Notes: generated by a model not told the origin, from the letters alone. Positions 25,186 to 33,946 are shown, counted from the stretch's first letter. The stretch is DNA of 54,132 nucleotides from JBBKWQ01 sp037969115 (GCA_037969115.1 JBBKWQ010000180.1:1-54132), one strand, 5' to 3'. Translations and numbers: made by a program.

Positions 25186-26432
25186 GCGGTCAGGGCCGAC
25201 ACGAGGTGACCGGGGTCGGCGACGCCACAGACCTCGCGAGCAGAGTGCATCGAGAGTTGTGGCACGCCGACGTCGACGGTGTCGATGCCCAGTCGCGTTG
25301 CGGTGAGCGGACCGATGGTCGACCCACACGGCATGCTGTTGTTCGAGCTGAAGACCTGCCACGGCACGCTGGCCGTCTCGCAGGCACGTTGGAAGAGCGC
25401 GGCGGTTTTCGACGATGTTGCGTATCGCTGATTGACGTTCACCTTGATGGCGGGTCCGGCATTCACGAGTGGCAGGTGGTCGGCGTCGTGGCGCTCGGGA
25501 TAGTTGGGATGGATCGCGTGCGCGTTGTCGGCCGAGACGCACGCCGACTCGCCGAACGCCCGGAGCAGGTCGTCGTGGCTGCCGCCGCGAGCCGCAACAT
25601 GTCGCTGAAGGACCTGTTCGAGAAACGGTCCGCTCGCCCCGGTGGTGCTACTCGACCCGACCTCCTCGTGGTCGTTGAGGACGATCATCGAGACGTGCTC
25701 GGTCGGGGTCGACGAGAGGAGAGACGCCACGGCAGCCCAGCACGAGAGCAGGTTGTCGAGCCGGCCGCTCGCCAACAGCGAGTGGTCGACGCCCAAGACG
25801 GCGGCACCCTGCACGTCGTAGAGACACAGGTCCCACCACGTGGCCTTCGGTACTCCCGCTTCGTTCGAGATCCACTCCGCGAACTCACCAGCAGTGGGTG
25901 TGCCCAGTCCCCACACCGGTCGGAGATGCTTCTGCTTGTCGAGGGTGAGGGCATCGTTCACGCCCCGGTCGAGGTGCACCGCGAGCTGCGGTACCCGGGC
26001 CACACCTCGGCGTACGTCGACGAGGGCGCTCGTTCCGTCGCCCAGGGCGAGCCGACCGGCGATGCCGAGGTCTCGGTCGAGCCACGAGTTGTTGAGGATC
26101 CCCCCGTACACCTCGACACCGAGCTGGCGCCAACCGAACGATCCGGAGTCGGGTCTCGGCTTGACGCGTAGACACGGCGAATCGGTGTGCGCGCCGGCGA
26201 TACGAAACGGTGCGTTCGGGCCGACTCCGGGTGCAGTCTTCCAGGCGATGAGCGCTCCGTCGCGTGCGACGAATCCGGACGCCGGCAGGTCACTCCAGTC
26301 TGCACCCATCGCCAACTCGGCGAATCCCGCCTCGCTGAGGAGCGCCATCGCGTTGCTCACCGCGTGAAATGGCGACGGCGAGCTGTCGAGGTACCGGACG
26401 AGTGCATCCGTGTTCGAAGTCGGTGCGTCCAT
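25164..26432 (-). CDS. M18-family aminopeptidase
   Basis: 422 residues, normal for PepC/aspartyl aminopeptidase-type zinc enzymes. Metal and catalytic motifs: AGAHTDSP (His82), VLNDHEEVGSSSTTGASGPFLE (Asp/Glu-Glu), SADNAHAIHPNY and the C-terminal SMHSAREV. Also GVEVYGGILNNSWLDRDLG. It removes N-terminal residues from peptides in the cytoplasm. ATG at 26432 is chosen; it lies 2 bases after the stop of the upstream phosphatase gene, so the two are probably co-transcribed. Confidence 0.93.
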   Translation of the reverse strand: MDAPTSNTDALVRYLDSSPSPFHAVSNAMALLSEAGFAELAMGADWSDLPASGFVARDGALIAWKTAPGVGPNAPFRIAGAHTDSPCLRVKPRPDSGSFGWRQLGVEVYGGILNNSWLDRDLGIAGRLALGDGTSALVDVRRGVARVPQLAVHLDRGVNDALTLDKQKHLRPVWGLGTPTAGEFAEWISNEAGVPKATWWDLCLYDVQGAAVLGVDHSLLASGRLDNLLSCWAAVASLLSSTPTEHVSMIVLNDHEEVGSSSTTGASGPFLEQVLQRHVAARGGSHDDLLRAFGESACVSADNAHAIHPNYPERHDADHLPLVNAGPAIKVNVNQRYATSSKTAALFQRACETASVPWQVFSSNNSMPCGSTIGPLTATRLGIDTVDVGVPQLSMHSAREVCGVADPGHLVSALTAYFSGSD

Positions 26433-26434
26433 GG

Positions 26435-27058
26435 TCAGCCTTTCTGGAACACGCCCATGGGCAGGCCGGTGCCCCGGAGGTGTGATGTTTCGTTGATCGT
26501 CACGATCGAGCGCTGCCCGCTGCGGGCGGCTGCGACACGATGGATCGATGTGTAGTTCGGATAGAAGAAGCCCGGGTATGCGTCGCCGAGTCCGAGTAGG
26601 TGAGCGAGGTAGGCGTTGATGACGCCACCATGGCACACGGCGACGATGCGATGCCCTGGATGCGCGTCGACCAACGAGTCGACGGCCCGGATCACGGTTG
26701 CCGTGAAGACCGCAGGACTGGTGCCGTCCCTGGTCACACCGTTCATGATGTCGTTCCAGCGTGGGTCGCCGGCCGCCTTCAGTTCCTCGACGGGGACGTA
26801 GTCGGCAGCATCGCGGTCGAACTCGGCCAACCCATCGACCACCGAGGGCGTGAGGCCCGTCGTGGCGCAGAGTGGAGCCGCGGTTTCGATGGCACGCCGG
26901 AGCGGACTGGTATAGATCGCATCGAAGTGTTCGCTGTTCAGATAGTCGGCAAGGTGCTCGGATTGAGCGACGCCGTCGGGGGAGAGGCCGGGGTCGGCAG
27001 GTCCGGTCTGCAACTCTTTTCGCACCGGGAGCGCGTGTCTCACGAGCAACAGCTCCAT
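26435..27058 (-). CDS. Histidine phosphatase family protein
   Basis: 207 residues with phosphohistidine motif LLLVRHALPVR, SPLRRAIETAAPL, and a distal histidine in IVAVCHGGVINAYLAHLLG. It is the second member of this family in the window; the substrate is unknown. ATG at 27058 is chosen because the fold starts there; the long open frame further upstream is antisense to pyk. It diverges from pyk with only 21 bases between the start codons. Confidence 0.86.
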   Translation of the reverse strand: MELLLVRHALPVRKELQTGPADPGLSPDGVAQSEHLADYLNSEHFDAIYTSPLRRAIETAAPLCATTGLTPSVVDGLAEFDRDAADYVPVEELKAAGDPRWNDIMNGVTRDGTSPAVFTATVIRAVDSLVDAHPGHRIVAVCHGGVINAYLAHLLGLGDAYPGFFYPNYTSIHRVAAARSGQRSIVTINETSHLRGTGLPMGVFQKG

Positions 27059-27079
27059 AGATCGACTAGATAAGCATGT

Positions 27080-28513
27080 ATGACACGCCGAACAAAGATC
27101 GTGGCGACCCTCGGGCCGGCCACCGACGACCCCGTCGCGCTCGAATCGGTCATCCGCGCCGGCGTCGACGTGGTCCGCCTGAACCTCAGCCACGGTTCGG
27201 TCGACGAGCACATCCGCCGATTGCGGACGGTACGTGAGGTCGCGGAATCGATCGGGAAACCGGTGGCCGTGTTGGCCGATCTTCCGGGACCGAAGATTCG
27301 TGCCGGACGCTTCCCGGACGGCGGCGTCATGCTCGAGGCGGGCCAGGAGGTTCGGCTGAGGGCCGGAAGCGGGATGTGCAGCGAATCGGTGATCACCATC
27401 GATCACGACACGCTGCTCGACGACATGGCCGTCGACGACAAGATCACCCTCGGAGATGGAGCGATCAGCCTGCGCGTCACGAGCGTCGGCGACACCGAGG
27501 CGCGTGCGGTGATCCAGACCGGAGCGCACACCCAGGGCTCGCCGGGTGTGCACCTGTCATCCGAACGGATGCACCTCGTCACGCCAACCGAGGAGGATCT
27601 CGTGCTTGCTGCGCAGATGCTGGAGGCGGGCGTCGAGTTCATGGCGGTTTCCTTCGTCCGGGAGGCCGTCGACATCGAACGAGTTCGAGCAGTGGTCGGC
27701 GATCGGACCAACCTCGTGGCGAAGATCGAGACGAGTGCCGCGCTGGCGAACCTGACCTCGATCATCGCGGCCTCAGACGCGATCATGGTGGCGCGCGGTG
27801 ATCTCGGCATCGACTGCCCGATCGAGGACGTGCCGCATCTCCAGAAGAAGATCATCCGCGAGTGCGTCGAGTACGGCTGCCCTGTGATCACTGCGACACA
27901 GATGCTCGAATCGATGGTGACGGCACCCTCGCCGACTCGTGCCGAGGTGAGCGACGTGGCGAACGCCGTGTTCGACGGCACCGACGCACTGATGCTGTCG
28001 GGCGAGACGGCGATCGGGCGGGATCCGACGGCGGTGGTCTCGACGATGGCAGCAATCGCCGAGCGGGCCGAGGTCGAGGCGAGCTATCGCCAGTGGGCGA
28101 GCCGGCTCGGTCGCATCCAGCGCGCACGTTGGGACTCCACGGGCGACCGTGTGACTGCGGCGCTCACCCATGCCGCCTCGGAAGCTGCGATCGACTCCGG
28201 TGCGACGGCGATCCTGTGTTGCACGCGCAGCGGACGTACAGCGAAGGCGATGGCGCGTTTCCGTCCGGGCGTCCAGCTCATCGGGCTCTCACCCGACCAA
28301 TCGGTGGTCAACTCGATGTCACTGTCGTGGGGTGTCGACCCGATCATCGTCGATACGTACGACACGACCGACGACATGGTCTGGTTCGCCGTCGAGACGG
28401 CCGTGCGGGGCGGGCGCATCGCTGTGGGCGACATCGTGCTGGTCCTGGCCGGGGCGCCGGATCGAACCTCGTCCGCTGCAGCCGACGTGATGCGGATCGT
28501 CGAGGTTGCGTGA
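27080..28513 (+). CDS. pyk: Pyruvate kinase
   Basis: 477 residues, full length. It converts PEP and ADP to pyruvate and ATP. Signatures: TKIVATLGPATDD, RLNLSHGS, LADLPGPKIRAG, the B-domain, FMAVSFVREA, the active-site VAKIETSAAL, IMVARGDLGIDCPIEDV, ITATQMLESM, and LMLSGETAIG. The C-terminal regulatory domain (about 350-477) is present. No Shine-Dalgarno; TAGATA lies 8-13 bases upstream of the ATG. The stop overlaps the following GTG start by 4 bases. Confidence 0.96.
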   Translation: MTRRTKIVATLGPATDDPVALESVIRAGVDVVRLNLSHGSVDEHIRRLRTVREVAESIGKPVAVLADLPGPKIRAGRFPDGGVMLEAGQEVRLRAGSGMCSESVITIDHDTLLDDMAVDDKITLGDGAISLRVTSVGDTEARAVIQTGAHTQGSPGVHLSSERMHLVTPTEEDLVLAAQMLEAGVEFMAVSFVREAVDIERVRAVVGDRTNLVAKIETSAALANLTSIIAASDAIMVARGDLGIDCPIEDVPHLQKKIIRECVEYGCPVITATQMLESMVTAPSPTRAEVSDVANAVFDGTDALMLSGETAIGRDPTAVVSTMAAIAERAEVEASYRQWASRLGRIQRARWDSTGDRVTAALTHAASEAAIDSGATAILCCTRSGRTAKAMARFRPGVQLIGLSPDQSVVNSMSLSWGVDPIIVDTYDTTDDMVWFAVETAVRGGRIAVGDIVLVLAGAPDRTSSAAADVMRIVEVA

Positions 28514-29289
28514 CGTCGATCTGGTCGGCCGAGTCCGGTCCCGAATCGGCTCCGTTGGTCGCTCTCATTCACGGCTCGATGGACCGGTCGGCCGGAATGC
28601 TCCGGTTGAGCCGACGCCTCGACGACCGATTTCGGGTGCTGCGGTACGACCGCAGGGGATACGGCCGCTCGGCCGCCCACCCCGGACCGTACGGCATCGA
28701 CGAACAGGTCGGCGATCTCCACGATCTACTCGGCGGTCGGCGAGCCGTCCTGGTCGGGCACAGCTACGGCGGCAACGTGGCGCTCGCTTTCGCCGCACGC
28801 CACCGCCATCTCGTCGACGGGGTGCTCGCGTACGAGTCGCCCCTGTCGTGGATGCCGTGGTGGCCGGCCGGTACAGCCGGTGGAACAGCGATAGCGACCG
28901 GTTGTGACCCTGCCGAGGCTGCAGAACGATTCATGAGGCGTTTGATCGGCGACGCCCGGTGGGAACGGCTGCCTCCTTCGACGCGACGCACGCGGCGCTC
29001 GGAAGGAGCGGCCATGGTCGGCGAGCTCACCGATCTTCGGATGAAGGCACCCTGGACGTCCGAAGAAGTCACTGTGCCCGTCCTCGCCGTCAGGGGTGCG
29101 CTGGGCGCCGATCACCATCGACGCGGTATGCGGTTCGTGAGCGAAGAGATTGCGTCTGCCCGGCTCCACGTCGTCGCCGGTGCGCACCACTACGCGCCCA
29201 ACACCCATCCCGACGAGATCGCCGGACTGGTCGACGAGCTCCGATCATCCGTCGGGGACACCGATCGCGATCGCTCCGACCATCAGTGA
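28510..29289 (+). CDS. Alpha/beta hydrolase
   Basis: 259 residues. Oxyanion LIHGSMDRS, the conserved RVLRYDRRGYGRS, nucleophile GHSYGG (Ser), and His in AGAHHYAPNTHPDE define an alpha/beta hydrolase. The substrate is unknown. GTG at 28510 overlaps the pyk stop (GTGA), so it is translated with pyk. The last 45 bases overlap the convergent MFS gene. Confidence 0.82.
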   Translation: MTSIWSAESGPESAPLVALIHGSMDRSAGMLRLSRRLDDRFRVLRYDRRGYGRSAAHPGPYGIDEQVGDLHDLLGGRRAVLVGHSYGGNVALAFAARHRHLVDGVLAYESPLSWMPWWPAGTAGGTAIATGCDPAEAAERFMRRLIGDARWERLPPSTRRTRRSEGAAMVGELTDLRMKAPWTSEEVTVPVLAVRGALGADHHRRGMRFVSEEIASARLHVVAGAHHYAPNTHPDEIAGLVDELRSSVGDTDRDRSDHQ

Positions 29290-30414
29290 AAAGGCGACGG
29301 CGGCGAGGCACGCCGACAGCACGATCGAGCCGTCCATTCCGAATGCCGTGTACAGCAATCCGCTGGTGGCCACCGCAGACGCGCGGGCGAGGGTGCCGAC
29401 TGCGTTGGACAACGCGATCGCTCGTCCTCGGGTCGCGGGCGCTGCTTCGCTGACGAGCGAGAGCGACGAAACGAATGCGTACTCGAAGCCGGCGAGGAAC
29501 ACGATGAGACCGGCGACCGCACGCGCCGTCGAGTCGGCTGCCGTCGCCTGAACGGCGAGACCGGCGAAAAGGACCACCAACCCGAAGATGACCGATCGAC
29601 GCTTTCCCAGATGGTCCGACACGAACGCGACTGCCGTCGACGAACACAGCTCGATTCCACCGAAGGCCGTGGCGACGAGTCCGAGCCCGGCCGTGGAGAC
29701 GCCGTAGCGATCATCGAGCCACGTGCCCGATACGACGAAGATGCTCATCCCGGCTCCCGCAGCCAATGCCGAGGCGAACACGGGCACCCACGCCGACCTG
29801 GGAAGCGGAACTCGAGCAGTCGAGCTTCGAGGTGTGCGAGGGGTGACGTCGTCCGGTGGCACGGTACGAATGACGAGGACGAACGCCGCAATCGTCAACA
29901 TGGCAAGCGCCGCGTACGGGCCGCGCCAGCCGACCCAGCGGATGAGCAGCGCAAGCACCGGAGCGCCGATCAGCAGCGCGAACGCCCACGACATCTCGAA
30001 GATTCCGAATGCTCGGCCACGACCTGCGTACGGCACGTGATGGCTGATCCACGCGTGTCCGGCAACCGTGAGGTTCGAGACGCCGACGACGAGCACCGTC
30101 ATACTGATCCCGAACGACCACGTACTCCCCGCGAGCGCCACGAGCGACGACAAGGTGACGGCCGCCAGACCGGCGAGGAACACAAAGCGATGCCGCCCGC
30201 GATCGAGCACCCCACCTGCTGCCGTGGTGCTCAGACCACCCAGCTCGGAGGCGCCGATGATCGACGTCAGCTGCGCCGTGGACGTGCCGAATGCGCGCTC
30301 GAGGGTCGGCAGGAATGGCCCGATCCAGCGAAGCGCTGTGTTGGTGACCGTCTTGGCTGCCGTGAGAACCGGCAGGGTGGTTCGAGAGATCGGGGGGATC
30401 GGTTCGCGGGACAT
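29245..30414 (-). CDS. Major facilitator superfamily transporter
   Basis: 389 residues with about 12 predicted membrane helices and an MFS-type loop (GGVLDRGRHRFVFLAGLAA, then the central hydrophilic region at about 185-205 with PRTPRSSTARVPLPRS, and SDHLGKRRSVIFGL in the second half). The substrate is unknown; it may be a drug or metabolite exporter. TAGCCT lies about 23 bases upstream of the start on the minus strand. It diverges from the shikimate kinase-like gene. Confidence 0.85.
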   Translation of the reverse strand: MSREPIPPISRTTLPVLTAAKTVTNTALRWIGPFLPTLERAFGTSTAQLTSIIGASELGGLSTTAAGGVLDRGRHRFVFLAGLAAVTLSSLVALAGSTWSFGISMTVLVVGVSNLTVAGHAWISHHVPYAGRGRAFGIFEMSWAFALLIGAPVLALLIRWVGWRGPYAALAMLTIAAFVLVIRTVPPDDVTPRTPRSSTARVPLPRSAWVPVFASALAAGAGMSIFVVSGTWLDDRYGVSTAGLGLVATAFGGIELCSSTAVAFVSDHLGKRRSVIFGLVVLFAGLAVQATAADSTARAVAGLIVFLAGFEYAFVSSLSLVSEAAPATRGRAIALSNAVGTLARASAVATSGLLYTAFGMDGSIVLSACLAAVAFSLMVGAIAIGVPDG

Positions 30415-30463
30415 GGGGAATGGCTTCGTCGGAGCGAGGCTAGCGACCAGCCGGCAAGCGGCC

Positions 30464-30469
30464 TAGCCT
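30464..30469 (+). promoter_or_regulatory. Candidate -10 (TAGCCT) for the shikimate kinase-like gene
   Basis: Lies 28 bases before the ATG at 30498, leaving a leader of about 20 bases. Confidence 0.35.
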
Positions 30470-30497
30470 GAGTGAGCCGGTTTCCGGAACGATCTGC

Positions 30498-31028
30498 ATG
30501 GCCACCACCTCGACATCGCGCCCCAACCTCGTCCTGACGGGATTCATGGGGACCGGCAAGACAACCGTCGGACAGATCGTCGCCGACCGATTGGGTTTCG
30601 ACTTCGTCGACACGGACGACATGATCGCGGTCCGACACGGTGCCATCTCCGACATCTTCTCCTCGCTCGGTGAGGAAGCCTTTCGGAGTTTCGAGCGCGA
30701 TGTCGCCGCCGAACTCGGCGCGATGCAGGGCTTGGTCATCTCCACCGGCGGTCACCTGATGCTCGACGAGGCGAACGTCGCCGCATTGTCGCAAGCGCGA
30801 ACGTTCTGCCTCACCGCCGCGCCGGCGCTCATCATCGAGCGTGTGCTCGCAGACTCGTCGAGTCGGCCGCTGCTCGCCGGCAACGACCCGGTACAGCGGA
30901 TCAAAGAATTGCTGGCGGCGCGACGAGCCGGATACGCGCGATTCGTGCAGATCCCCACCGATCACTGCGATCCGGACGGTGTCGCCGAGATGGTGGTGCA
31001 GTTGTACGAGCGTCCGAGTCGCGGTTGA
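30498..31028 (+). CDS. aroK: Shikimate kinase family protein with altered substrate motif
   Basis: 176 residues, normal for shikimate kinase (shikimate to shikimate-3-phosphate). P-loop GFMGTGKTT at 15-23, FVDTDD (substrate Asp), AFRSFERD (Arg63), SSRPLLAG (lid Arg) and RRAGYARF (late Arg) are present. The family's GGG substrate loop reads STGGH here (Gly84, Gly85, His86). The gene stands alone, 10 kb from the aro cluster, which itself lacks aroK. It could be the organism's shikimate kinase or a paralogue with another substrate. It probably uses the TAGCCT promoter 28 bases upstream. Confidence 0.78.
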   Translation: MATTSTSRPNLVLTGFMGTGKTTVGQIVADRLGFDFVDTDDMIAVRHGAISDIFSSLGEEAFRSFERDVAAELGAMQGLVISTGGHLMLDEANVAALSQARTFCLTAAPALIIERVLADSSSRPLLAGNDPVQRIKELLAARRAGYARFVQIPTDHCDPDGVAEMVVQLYERPSRG

Positions 31029-31040
31029 CCACGCGCGTGC

Positions 31041-31349
31041 CTATTCGGCGCTGGTGCTGATGGTGACGTCCTGTCCGAGGAACGAGCAGGCGGTGTCGAT
31101 GCGCGTCGACCGGTTCTCTGCGACAGAGGCTCGAACCTGGTCCTGACAATCGACGAGCGACTGTCGTTGGGTCCAGATGAGGAGCGTGAGGAGGGCGAAG
31201 ACCGCGGCCATGCCCGCCTTGAGTGCGACGTTCTTGAACAGCCATGCCGACACGATGGTGCCGAGTGCGAAGAGGACGACCGCGGCGACCGCGATCGCCT
31301 TCGCGGTTCCGAGCGTCATGGCGAAAGACATGGCGAGGGAGACCGGCAT
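31041..31349 (-). CDS. Small membrane protein of unknown function
   Basis: 102 residues. Two hydrophobic segments at about 15-35 (AIAVAAVVLFALGTIVSAWLF) and 43-60 (AGMAAVFALLTLLIW) precede a hydrophilic tail with two cysteines (VDCQDQVRAS, DTACSFLG). I do not recognise the family. ATG at 31349 is preferred over a GTG at 31358 because TAACGT ends 8 bases upstream of it and overlaps the GTG. Its stop lies 12 bases from the convergent shikimate kinase stop. Confidence 0.62.
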   Translation of the reverse strand: MPVSLAMSFAMTLGTAKAIAVAAVVLFALGTIVSAWLFKNVALKAGMAAVFALLTLLIWTQRQSLVDCQDQVRASVAENRSTRIDTACSFLGQDVTISTSAE

Positions 31350-31356
31350 GTGAGCC

Positions 31357-31362
31357 ACGTTA
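31357..31362 (-). promoter_or_regulatory. Candidate leaderless -10 (TAACGT) for the small membrane protein gene
   Basis: Ends 8 bases before the ATG at 31349. Confidence 0.4.
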
Positions 31363-31388
31363 GGCCGTCGGATCGGCTGACGCGGGCG

Positions 31389-31394
31389 TATCGT
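31389..31394 (+). promoter_or_regulatory. Candidate leaderless -10 (TATCGT) for the DUF3151 gene
   Basis: Ends 9 bases before the ATG at 31403. Confidence 0.4.
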
Positions 31395-31402
31395 GTCGAA
31401 CG

Positions 31403-31849
31403 ATGACCGATCAACCCATCAACTTCTCCGAGGGTATGCCCACCACCGTGTTGCCAGAGATCGCTCCGGCACTGCGTCATCAGCTCACACAGGCACTGGC
31501 GGCGCCTGAATCCGAGCGGCGTGAGCTCGTGACGGCGTTCGTCGCTGCCAACCCCCGCGTGCTCGACGGATGGGCGACGCTGGGCGATCTCGGACGCGAC
31601 ACCATGGAGCGGTATGCCGCGTATCGCATCGGGTATCACCGGGGCCTGGATGCACTGCGCGCAAACGGTTGGCGCGGCTCCGGCTACGTGCGATGGGCCG
31701 CTCCGTCGAATCATGGATTCCTCCGCTCGCTGGCGGGCCTGCAGCACATGGCAGACACGATCGGCGAAGTCGACGAAGCCGAACGCTGCAACCTCTTCCT
31801 GCTGCAACTCGATCCGTCAGGTGTGCCCGACGACGCCGTCCCCGTCTGA
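31403..31849 (+). CDS. DUF3151 family protein
   Basis: 148 residues resembling the actinobacterial DUF3151 group (Rv0360c-like): a conserved YRIGYHRGLDALRANGWRGSGYVRW block at about 72-96, then NHGFLRSLAGLQHMADTIGE. No catalytic motif or membrane segment is visible; the protein looks helical and cytoplasmic. The function is unknown. TATCGT ends 9 bases before the ATG. mobA follows within 7-13 bases. Confidence 0.75.
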   Translation: MTDQPINFSEGMPTTVLPEIAPALRHQLTQALAAPESERRELVTAFVAANPRVLDGWATLGDLGRDTMERYAAYRIGYHRGLDALRANGWRGSGYVRWAAPSNHGFLRSLAGLQHMADTIGEVDEAERCNLFLLQLDPSGVPDDAVPV

Positions 31850-31855
31850 AGCTTC

Positions 31856-32413
31856 GTGTCGATGGATCCGATCGCGGCTGCCGTGCTGGCAGGCGGCACG
31901 AGCCGTCGGATGGGCACCGACAAGGCGCTCGTCGCCGTCGACGGTGTGCTGTTGGGTCGGCGGGTCATCGACGCGCTGACCGGCGCTGGTTGTCATCCGG
32001 TCCACGTCCAGGGCGGTGACGCCCGATCACTTGCCGTTCTCGGTGTCGAGGTCGTACCCGACCGGTGGGCTGGTGAGGGCCCGCTGTCTGGCGTGATCTC
32101 GGCCCTCGAGCACCGCGCCGGCGACATCGTGGTGGCGGCCTGCGACCTGCCCGATCTCGACCACGCGTCGGTGGCCGCGGTAGCCCTGCACCAGGACCGC
32201 GACGTCGTCGACGCAGTGGTGGCCACGACCGACCGTCGGCAGCCGGTGCTCGTTCGGTGGAACTTCAGGTCCTTGCCCAGGCTGGTGAGCGGTTTCGAGA
32301 GTGGCGAACGGTCGCTGATGGCGATGCTCGATCTGCTCGTGGTCGCGGAGGTCGCGGTCGATGCAGTGCGGCTCCTGAACGCCAATTCCCCCGACGATCT
32401 GGCGGGCCGATGA
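31856..32413 (+). CDS. mobA: Molybdenum cofactor guanylyltransferase
   Basis: 185 residues. MobA transfers GMP from GTP to molybdopterin to form the bis-MGD precursor. The nucleotidyltransferase signature AAVLAGGTSRRMGTDKALV is intact, followed by VVPDRWAGEGPLSGVISAL and VVAACDLPDLDHASV (metal-binding Asp). The start is GTG at 31856 or ATG at 31862; neither has a clear Shine-Dalgarno. No other moa or moe genes are nearby. The short distance to the DUF3151 gene suggests shared transcription. Confidence 0.85.
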   Translation: MSMDPIAAAVLAGGTSRRMGTDKALVAVDGVLLGRRVIDALTGAGCHPVHVQGGDARSLAVLGVEVVPDRWAGEGPLSGVISALEHRAGDIVVAACDLPDLDHASVAAVALHQDRDVVDAVVATTDRRQPVLVRWNFRSLPRLVSGFESGERSLMAMLDLLVVAEVAVDAVRLLNANSPDDLAGR

Positions 32414-32441
32414 CGATGAGTACGAGCCGCGGTTTCGTCAC

Positions 32442-32447
32442 TAACCT
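32442..32447 (+). promoter_or_regulatory. Candidate leaderless -10 (TAACCT) for rhodanese-rnd
   Basis: Ends 7 bases before the ATG at 32454. Confidence 0.4.
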
Positions 32448-32453
32448 GCGCAC

Positions 32454-32771
32454 ATGGCGATCAGCGAGATCAGCGTGGATGAATTGGCGGACCTCTTGCC
32501 GACGGGCGTGCGTCTCATCGACGTCCGTGAGCCGTCGGAATACGACGAGCAACGCGTACCCGGAACCACGCTGATTCCCCTCGCCACCGTCCCCGAACGG
32601 CTGGATGTGTTCGAAGGGGATGGTCCGACCTACGTGATCTGCCGCTCCGGTGGGCGCAGCATGCAGGCTTGTCAGTTCGTCGACCAGCAAGGATTCGACG
32701 CAGTGAACATCGCCGGCGGAACGATGGCCTGGGTCATGTCGGGCCGCGCCGTCGAATCCGGCGCCTCGTGA
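32454..32771 (+). CDS. Rhodanese-like domain protein
   Basis: A 105-residue single-domain rhodanese: DVREPSEYDEQRVPG, the active-site loop VICRSGGRS with the sulfur-carrying Cys, and the final VNIAGGTMAWVMSGRAVE. It probably carries sulfur or handles thiosulfate/thiols in the cytoplasm. TAACCT ends 7 bases before the ATG. Its stop overlaps the RNase D start (GTGA). Confidence 0.9.
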   Translation: MAISEISVDELADLLPTGVRLIDVREPSEYDEQRVPGTTLIPLATVPERLDVFEGDGPTYVICRSGGRSMQACQFVDQQGFDAVNIAGGTMAWVMSGRAVESGAS

Positions 32772-33937
32772 GCACGTTGCACACGCATCGCTGGCTCGAC
32801 ACTGCGGGCGAACTCGATTCGCTGATCGACACGCTGCTCGCGGAGCCTCGCTACGCCATGGACACCGAGTTCCACCGCGAGCGCACGTACTACCCGGCTC
32901 TCGCTCTGATCCAGGTGAGTTGGCCGGGCAACATCGTGCTGGTCGACCCGCTCGCGATCGACGTCACGCCACTACAACGCCTGTTCGACTCCGACGTCGT
33001 CGCGGTCTTTCACGCTGCCCAGCAGGACATCGACGTGCTCACGCACGCCGTCGGTTCTTTCCCGCGCATCCTCTTCGACACACAGGTAGCCGGTGGGTTC
33101 ACCGGCTACGGCACACCCTCGCTCGTGTCACTGCTGAACGGCGAGTTGGGAGTCAGACCCGCGAAAGGCGACCGCCTGACCGACTGGTTGCGACGTCCGC
33201 TCACCGACGCCCAGCGTGACTACGCGGCTGCCGACGTCGCATACCTGCTCGAAGTGCACGACCGTCAACTGGCGGAGCTCGGCGCATCCGGCCGGATCGA
33301 CTGGGTGTCCGACGCCTGCAACGAGATGTTGCTGAAGCCCATCACCGGGAAGAATCCGGAAGATGCCTGGATGCGGTTGAAAGACACCCGGACGCTCCGG
33401 CCGCGAGCGCGGGCGGTCGCACAATCGGTCGCAGCCTGGCGCGAGCGGCGCGCCATGGAGAAGAACGTTCCAGTGCGCCAGGTGCTACCCGACCTCGCAG
33501 TGCTGGGCATTTCGCAGCGCGCCCCCACGACCGAACGCGAGTTGAGCCAAGGGCGCGGCGTCGACGACCGCTTCAGTCGGGGTGCGATCGCGAAAGAGAT
33601 CCTGGCGGCGGTCGAAGCCGGCAGCAACGCGGAGCCACCCGAGGTGAGCCGCGGCACCGACGACCTGGAGCGCGAGCTCCGACCTGCTGTGACCCTGGTG
33701 TCGGCCTGGGTGAGCCAACTCGCTCGCACGGAGAAGATCGACACGTCGCTGCTGGCAACCCGCGCCGACCTGGTGGCCCTGCTGTCGAACGATCCCGACG
33801 CGCGTCTTGCTCACGGCTGGCGCGCGGACCTTCTCGGAACCGGTATCCGTCGTCTGGTGGCGGGGGAGGCGGCGCTCACGTTCGACCGAGGACGCGGCCT
33901 GCGCCTCGTCGACGTCGCCCCCACCTCGACCGGTTGA
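32768..33937 (+). CDS. rnd: Ribonuclease D
   Basis: 389 residues. DEDDy 3'-5' exonuclease for RNA trimming: MDTEFHRERTYYPALALIQ (Exo I), FHAAQQDIDVLTH (Exo II) and RDYAAADVAYLLEVH (Exo III with Tyr). Two HRDC-like helical regions follow (about 200-290, with WRERRAMEKNVPVRQVLPD, and 300-370). GTG at 32768 overlaps the rhodanese stop, so translation is coupled. It ends 9 bases before the convergent ParA-like gene stop. Confidence 0.93.
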   Translation: MSTLHTHRWLDTAGELDSLIDTLLAEPRYAMDTEFHRERTYYPALALIQVSWPGNIVLVDPLAIDVTPLQRLFDSDVVAVFHAAQQDIDVLTHAVGSFPRILFDTQVAGGFTGYGTPSLVSLLNGELGVRPAKGDRLTDWLRRPLTDAQRDYAAADVAYLLEVHDRQLAELGASGRIDWVSDACNEMLLKPITGKNPEDAWMRLKDTRTLRPRARAVAQSVAAWRERRAMEKNVPVRQVLPDLAVLGISQRAPTTERELSQGRGVDDRFSRGAIAKEILAAVEAGSNAEPPEVSRGTDDLERELRPAVTLVSAWVSQLARTEKIDTSLLATRADLVALLSNDPDARLAHGWRADLLGTGIRRLVAGEAALTFDRGRGLRLVDVAPTSTG

Positions 33938-33946
33938 GCGGTCCGC

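Noticed and set aside
24009..26171. 720-codon plus-strand open frame
   Set aside because: It crosses cmk, plsC and the antisense of the M18 gene, all with clear family motifs; its own translation is low-complexity Arg-rich.
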